Below are positions 17,828 through 24,006 of a DNA stretch of 24,006 nt, one piece after another. The DNA is from Spirogloea muscicola (taxonomy: Eukaryota > Streptophyta > Zygnematophyceae > Spirogloeales > Spirogloeaceae). The translations under genes and the position numbers were made by a program. The number at the start of each line of letters is the position of its first letter. The first letter of the stretch is position 1. The notes beneath the pieces are model-generated. The model had not been told where the DNA came from, did no database searches, and saw only the letters and a list, made by a program, of their open reading frames with translations. The stretch lies in contig WELB01000130.1 of assembly GCA_009602725.1 (NCBI GenBank), positions 9,916-33,921 of the forward strand, in the 5' to 3' direction.

Positions 17828-20800
17828 TCATAGCTGGCTACTGTCCCCCAGCAATGCCTTGAGGGGGTCGGTGGCGGCCACAGCGACCTCCTCCTCGAGA
17901 ATTTCGAGGACGTCTACAGGGGCCAGGGCAGCAGCATTGTCCAAGGCAAGCCTCTCTGCAGCCTCCTCCTCAGCTGTGGGAATGGTGGAGTATGAAGCCC
18001 TTGCAAACGTGTCAATGTGCTGGCACACCAGGTCTGGTACCTCGTCGTGTGGACAATGACCTGCATCTCGAGTGATACAATCACCTCAACTAATCAGATG
18101 ATGTTGCTTTTGAAAGATCCGAGGTGTACATCACATCCACTGACAAGCCAACAGTGTTAAGCCAAAGAACCTCCCCTGCTCACAAAATTCCTCAGGCTTA
18201 AGTGACCTTCAGGACCCTGATGCAGATATTTTACACCCTTTCAGGTGACAAACCTTTGGATCCTAGATCCTACTGACTACTACATGCTAGCCCCAACACC
18301 CCCTCAATGGCATCAACACCCTTCCATCTCCTTTAAGTGTAGGCAACTCCACAATACTGACAACGCAAAACCGGCCATTGAACTCTCTGTGGAACCTACA
18401 GTTGGTCTGCAAGCTGCCTGTGAACCTGTCGGCCTTCCCAAGGCACTCGCACCCAAATGGCTGACTTACAGAGTATATCACATTCTCAGCAGACTAGGAC
18501 GCCCTGACAGACAAGACAAGACGGGAGCTTGGTTGACGCCGCAGCTTGGAGGTCTCCAGCTTCCAGCTGCATGAAGAATGTGCTGCGGCAGACGGCCTTA
18601 AACTGTTGCACTTGATCCTTGGCATCCATGGATCCCCACTTCACCAACAACAAATGGAAGCGCCGGACGTAGTCCTCGAAGTCATCACCTCGCACGCGAA
18701 TCACATCAAGCTTTTTGCGGGCCTTCAGGTCCGCATGCACTTCATCCAGTCATTGACCTTCATGTACGGTGAAGTGCATGCGGAGCTGAAGGAGCTGAAG
18801 GCCCGCAACAAGCTTGACGTGATTCGCATGCGAGACAATACCTTCAAGGACTACCTCCGGCGCTTCCATATGTTGTTGGTGAAGTGCGGATCCATGGATG
18901 CCAAGGATCAAGTGCAACGGTTCAAGGCCGGTCTGCCCCAGCACGTGGCTGTGATGTCGCAAGTTGACAAAACCACTTTCCAGCCTGTGACAACCTTGGA
19001 GAAATTCATTGAACAAGCTCGGCTTCGGGGCCTTCATCCGCGAATCGCTTCAAGCCCAAGCATGGGTTCAAGCCAGGTTCAAGCCTGGAGGCGTGGCTCA
19101 TGCAATTCCTTTGGAGCACGGCGCTGCGCCGCCGACCGCGATGGTGGCCCAGACCTACCACCTGGCTTGAATCCATGCTTGGGCTTGAAGCGCTTCGGCT
19201 TGAAGGCCCCGACTTGTCCCCATCTTCCTCACGCAGGAAGCGCTGGCGCGTCAGGTACGCTGAGAATGATTGCCGAGCTTCTTCAATGATATTCTCCAAG
19301 GTTGTCACCGGCTGGAAGGTGGTCTTGTCAAACTTGCGACATCACAGTGAGGAGGCATGGCTCATACGATTCCTTTGGAGCCCAGCGCTGCATGCAGCTC
19401 TGCCAAGTTGTCCCGGTAACTAGCTGGCCCCTCAAGGTGATGCTTACAGTTCCTCCGTCGGGGTCATAGAATGACAATAATGTGACAGTGACAGGACAGT
19501 ATTCGGACCTTTACTTGACGATCAAGGAAGGCAAGGAGACAAGCAAGTAACAGTGAGGACAACTCACCTGCATCTACAAACTCAAGGGCAACACCTGGGC
19601 AGCATGCTTTCAGGGCGTTCGCACGGGCAACAGCATCATTGAGGGGGTCGTATTTTCCCTGTAAGAATGCATAGCCAATATGCACAGTCAACAAGGATAG
19701 AAGCGTCCCCTTGTGAAGCAACTTCATTGTGGCCCTCAGCAAGGCATATTCGACCCATGGACGAACTCAGAACACATGTCTCCTCACAAGGACACGAAAT
19801 GGCTGCTTGACAGCCTCACTGGAGCTCCACATACATCTCTTGTAGACTTAAACACATAGCTCCGGAGCTTTGTGTGACTTTCATGGACCTTCAGCGAGGC
19901 AGTCAAGCAGTCAAAGCGTGACTATATGAGTATGGCAAAGCACCCTTGGTTGTGAGTCAAGGCGATGCATAAGGGCTCACGAAGAAGCTCACACCTGGAG
20001 GACTAGAACTGGTCCTCCATATTGGTCAATGAGCTGATTCAAAGGCCTGGGCTTTGGTAGGTAGAAGGCGCTTTCAACAACCTCTAGAGCGCCTGGGTCG
20101 TGAGACTGATCTGTAAGTCAAGGTTGATTTTGTACTTACAGCCGTACAAATTGAACAATGATGCATACAGGAGGTGTTAGGGAGCTGTTGACTGTAGAGA
20201 ATAGGTGGCATCTCATGCAAATGCACAGTGCAAAATTCTGGGTAGGATACAGCCCGTATGATTTCTTGCACAAGCCACTGGTCTGCCCTTGACGGATCCT
20301 GTAGAAAGAAGAGGAGAAGTCTTATGCCTGAAATGACATACAAGTTGTCATCATCCATATAACATTCAATCACATAGTAAGAGTAAGCTGCAATACTGTC
20401 TGACATAGGCTAAGCTATCTGACCCATTTGCAAGGACAATGAGGTCGTGCTTCAGAGTGGACCTTGGGATAGCAGCGCCTCAGAATGCGACTGACGTTGG
20501 ATTGTAGATAAGAGAAAAGGATTCGCGACAGGACCCAGGCGACAATGTAGGGGGGTCCGCGTGATGGCGCCCGACTTTCCTGCAGCACAATACAAGTTTG
20601 CAGACTGCTTATGTATTCGTAATAACTTGAGCCACCTGAGACAAAGAAGAGGGAGATAAAAGGAGCAACTTCAGCAGTAAATAGGTGACAACATACTGAG
20701 AGCGACACATTCAGGGGCAACACTCCTGGGCAACAAGGGAAGAGCCTGCATTGCTGGATAGTCTACCAATGAAGGAGGCGAGGGGTCAGCCACGTAGCGC

Positions 20801-23800
20801 GGGTCCAGCTTGCCAGCGCTGTTGAGAAGCACCAGCGATGTAACAAGCTCTGGGTTGTCACCTGCTACCATGGCTGCTGTGTAGCCTGCCAATCATACAA
20901 ATTACGCCCAGTTGTCACAATTTCCCGCTCTCAATTTTGTGATATGCTGAAGTTGGTGGCTGCTATGTTGGAGTTAGAACGTCTCCTTCCTGGAAGACCC
21001 AAGTTATCTGCTTCGTTCGGGCAGGTCATGGATCTATCAGAACCTTGGCAGCAGCGATATGAGATTGAGCTCTCTTACAAGCAACGAGACGGTTAGTGCT
21101 AGCATGTCACAGGTTCTCATTGCTCAGACCGGTAACATCAAGAGCAGAGAGACTGATACCCTTGAGCCTGATGCCCTTCCCGGGACAACCTAGGCTTCTA
21201 TGTCTACAAGATGGGCAGCTACTGCAGCCTCTTATGAACAATTTACCTCCTATAGAGTTGCCAGCTACAAGTGCAGGTTCCTTGATCACGAGCTCAATGA
21301 AGTCTCGCACAAAGTCGCTCCACACATACTGGGTATACTGCACGTATGGTTTCTCAGATCGCCCAAAGCCGGGCATAGTCACAGCCCAGACCCGGTTGCC
21401 CCGGTCCGCAAGCTCAGCGATGTTGCTCCTGTAATGCCCGAGGAATGCCCCGAAGCCATGGATCAGGAGGATGGCTGGTCCCTCCAAGCCTGCACACGTG
21501 TACTGACCAAGGAAGCATCTTGGTCAAAGTTCAGAACTATGGGTACGTTGCTGCTTGGAACAACTACGCTCCATGTGAACATGCTCGTGACACTTTTATG
21601 TGAATCTGCAAAATCAATCGAATATAATGAAGTCCTGCACAATGGCTAGGTCCTTGAGGCAGACCTCAACCAGTGAACCCCGCCACCGCCAGTATCTCAC
21701 AGCACTGCCAGGCCCTTGGCTGCCACTCAATCCTTGGCCACCCAAGCTCCTCTTAGCCAGCATGTGGTGCCACTGCAGCAAGCACCAATCAGGTTTTATT
21801 CTCATTTTCCATATTACCGCGAGTGCCACAAGTCCTTATGTCCAGGTTGCTCACAGCCCTGCCCAGTGGCTACAGTTGGTCAAATGGACTCCAGTCCTTG
21901 ACTTGCGAGCTCTGGGGTTGAAAAGATCTAAGGCAATTTGTTTACGCAAAAGTGAGGCTAAAGACGGCCAGCAACACATAGCTTGTGGGCACCTCACTGG
22001 CCTCCACCGTCCTGGCAGCTGCCAGAGCTGGCGTTGCAGCGAGAGGGCCTGGTGCAACTCTCCGCAGCCTAGCCTGCGCCTCGAAGTGCACCCTGCGCCG
22101 GGATAAGGGGCCCCAGGCAAGTGCGGGGTTGAAAGTAGACAGGAACGCCGACATGTGGTGCCGCCGTCCCGTCTTGCTACTGCACATAGTACTCAAAGTA
22201 AGCATGGCTAGTGCCCACAATGCTTCCAAGCAAAGTAGCCCTCCAGGCTTGTGGGCTATCACATGGCACAATAGCAGAGCTCCATGGATTGTGCAATCTC
22301 AGTGCACTGTGTCCTCTAATGACTTTGCATGCATGAACACTACGCATGTAAATGACTCTGAAACGGAAGCCAGAAACTCGTGCAGGGGTACCTTTCCTGC
22401 TCGCTACTGAGATACGAGCGTAGCCTGTGCAGAGAAACGTCAGCAGCATCAGCATCAGCCCCGCTGACGGCCCCGTTGCCGCACGCCTCTCGTGCGATCT
22501 TCACTGCTTCAGCAGGATCCCGCCCCACGTTCTGTTCTGCTAGAGTGCCTGCTAAATGCCTCAGCTCCTCCAGAGAAGGCAAGTGGCCTGTTGACAGCCC
22601 GATGCTGGTTGTGAGTCCTGACCCTTACATCTGCTTGGCAATCTAACACGTCATGGAAGCTGTCGCAGAGGTCATACCCTGATGTTGAGCAACACTCAAA
22701 TAAGTTGCAATGGAGAAAGCAGGTCAGAGGGACTGCGAAGGTGTCAAAAGCACTCCACATGTTCATTATCATTCAGTCTATTGCAACACCTCTTTTGCAA
22801 TGTACAACTCTATGTCTTCACCCTGAAGTTGTGCGCAATTTGTGCTTAATTTTACAGACCTGAGGGAAGTGCAGCTGGGAGGCCAGGTAGGCTGGCCGGT
22901 GGGTCCAGCGGCGGGCTTGCTTTCTGCCGCCTTCGCTCATGATCCTTGAAGTTCTCGGGCTGGACTGAGCCCTCCTGCAAGTAGCCAGCAGACATCAGGA
23001 GACGACACAAGGTAGCAAGGAGGCAACAGCGATTACTCAACAATTACTCTAACAATTGCATCTCTGCACAAGCTCACAATGTGTATGCTTGAGATATGGA
23101 GCTGACGTGCCGCTTCTTGGAGTTCTTGAGGGACTCCGTCAGCAAAATGCGCTGGATCCGTGAAGTATTGAACACTGATCTTTAGAAGAGCAGCCGGCAA
23201 ATGCACCGCGAGCCAGAAGGCGCACCTGCTCAGGGAAGAGCGGCGCCAACCACGTGTGCAGCGCAACATCGTCGTGGCCCGCCAAGCCGGCCATGGCCGA
23301 TCGGACGCCGTCCAGAGCCGCCAGCCATGCATGCTCCACCTCCGCCTCCGCCATCACGTCCGTGGCTCCCAGCTGCGCCCTCGCCCACCATATCCGTCGA
23401 GCATTGGCAGGATGGCCTAGGCACGACAGACTTGCTCGAAGAATCTGCTGGCACAGCAGATATGACCAGTGCCGGCTGCCTGCGCGGCGGACCTCGACGA
23501 CGAGCGCCGGGAGGACGTCGGCGGCGCGCCCGCGCCGCACGAGCAGGTCGGAGCCGCGCGCCCGCAGGGACCGCCGGAGGTCAACCAGGGCGTCGTGCAG
23601 CGGCACCAGGAGCTCATGAGAGAGATCTGCGGAGGTGAACGCGGCGGAACCTGGCTGACGGTCTGCGGACCGCGGATGGCGGCGGCGGCCGCGGCTCTGC
23701 CGGCAGAGGCGGCGGTCGTCGCACCGGCGACGACGGCGGGGTCGAGGACGAAGACGGGCGCTAGGGCGGCGGCGGAGGCGGCGGCGGCGGCCAGGCCGGG

Positions 23801-23884
23801 GTGGTCGTCGACGCGCAGGTCGTGCTTGAACCATACCACGGCGCGCCGCGCCGCCGAAGGCGGCGGGCAGCCCGCCTCCCCGGC
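17828..23884 (-). CDS. Photolyase-like / alpha-beta hydrolase fusion protein, 5' end missing
   Basis: Minus-strand exons: 23884-23725, 23626-23493, 23372-23226, 22974-22860, 22587-22392, 22179-21993, 21772-21665, 21502-21247, 20885-20697, 20635-20463, 20298-20251, 20105-19995, 19658-19568 and 18060-17828. All phases agree, giving 2148 nt and 715 aa from the first codon present. Residues about 1-160 are a photolyase antenna (Rossmann) domain: VVWFKHDLRVDDHPG, PVFVLDP, SLRARGSDLLVRRGRAADVL. Then comes a short FAD-domain remnant (STFNPALAWGPLSRRRVHF) with little else of that domain. From about 335 an alpha/beta hydrolase follows: VRYWRWRGSLVEYTC, AILLIHGFGAFLGHYRSN, GNSIGGYTAA (nucleophile Ser432), LVLLNSAGKLDP, QGKYDPLND (acid Asp612) and GHCPHDEVP (His640). 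This order matches plant At4g25290-type proteins, whose substrate is unknown. The frame is open into the poly-T at the contig edge, and no ATG precedes the domain. The exon 3/4 junction is the least certain. Intron 13 (1.5 kb) holds a retroelement. Confidence 0.88.
18480..19420. mobile_element. Foldback gag-like LTR-retrotransposon remnant inside intron 13
   Basis: Plus strand 18770-19020 encodes a gag-type segment: NKLDVIRMRDNTFKDYLRRF, LLVKCGSMDAKDQVQRFKAG, then TTFQPVTTLEKFIEQARL. Minus strand 18740-18590 encodes the same part (KLDVIRVRGDDFEDYVRRFH, WGSMDAKDQVQQFKA). Minus strand 19350-19290 encodes the downstream part (TTLENIIEEARQ). This gives two nested palindromes: arms 18588-18747 against about 18759-18945, and about 18960-19078 against 19160-19350. 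In the second, 31 of 32 bases pair between 19047-19078 and 19160-19191. No protease, RT or integrase is present, so it is not autonomous. The family is probably Ty3-type, judged from the gag pattern. It sits in the last intron of the minus-strand fusion gene. Confidence 0.72.
19091..19395. repeat. Direct repeat inside the foldback element
   Basis: GGCGTGGCTCATGCAATTCC (from 19091) and GGCATGGCTCATACGATTCC (from 19353) are each followed by TTTGGAGC and a GCGCTGC-like end. They are about 40 bp long and 262 bp apart. They indicate that the element was rearranged by both direct and inverted duplication. Confidence 0.75.
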
Positions 23885-23885
23885 G

Positions 23886-24006
<121 letters not shown>

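Noticed and set aside
23046-23180. Minus-strand peptide DPAHFADGVPQELQEAARQL as an extra exon of the fusion gene
   Set aside because: It would need a 46-bp intron before it. Direct joining of 23226 to 22974 is in phase and aligns better with plant relatives. It stays possible but is not included.

Overview
This is a nuclear window from a green alga, probably a trebouxiophyte-like chlorophyte. The evidence is the plant-type proteins, dense GT-AG introns with short exons, GC-rich first exons, and decayed algal-type retroelement pieces. I found no prokaryotic operons, RNA genes or CRISPR array. The window appears to be a contig end: it finishes in 121 consecutive A, and there is an ambiguous base at 7403.

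Four protein genes can be rebuilt exon by exon, each with an intact frame across all junctions. (1) 601-4895, + strand: GPI transamidase subunit PIG-T, 8 exons, 721 aa. (2) 7637-14686, + strand: aconitate hydratase, 21 exons, 898 aa from the ATG at 7637, probably with a mitochondrial presequence further upstream. (3) 16627-15524, - strand: a small, probably plastid-targeted 2Fe-2S ferredoxin-like protein, 4 exons, about 218 aa. (4) 23884-17828, - strand: a photolyase/cryptochrome-like N-terminus fused to an alpha/beta hydrolase, 14 exons, at least 715 aa, 5' end lost at the contig edge. It has the architecture of the Arabidopsis At4g25290-type protein.

Between and inside the genes are repeats. 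Two related retroelement fragments lie at 1-210 and 17081-17400. A foldback gag-like retrotransposon remnant (18480-19420) fills the 1.5-kb last intron of gene 4. A dispersed repeat family with a CCAGCCC core is found at 5.3, 6.3-6.7 and 16.9 kb. Several tandem duplications overlap functional sites: the first 5' splice site of PIG-T and the aconitase stop codon. The aconitase upstream region carries four CCAAT boxes and three CACGTG boxes.

The genes are functionally unrelated (ER GPI anchoring, TCA/glyoxylate metabolism, plastid electron transfer, an uncharacterised hydrolase), as expected of a eukaryotic chromosome. Genes 2 and 3 converge. I see no new multi-gene system. The most interesting items are the fusion protein with a reduced FAD domain, the ferredoxin with ambiguous fourth ligand, and the foldback element inside an intron.
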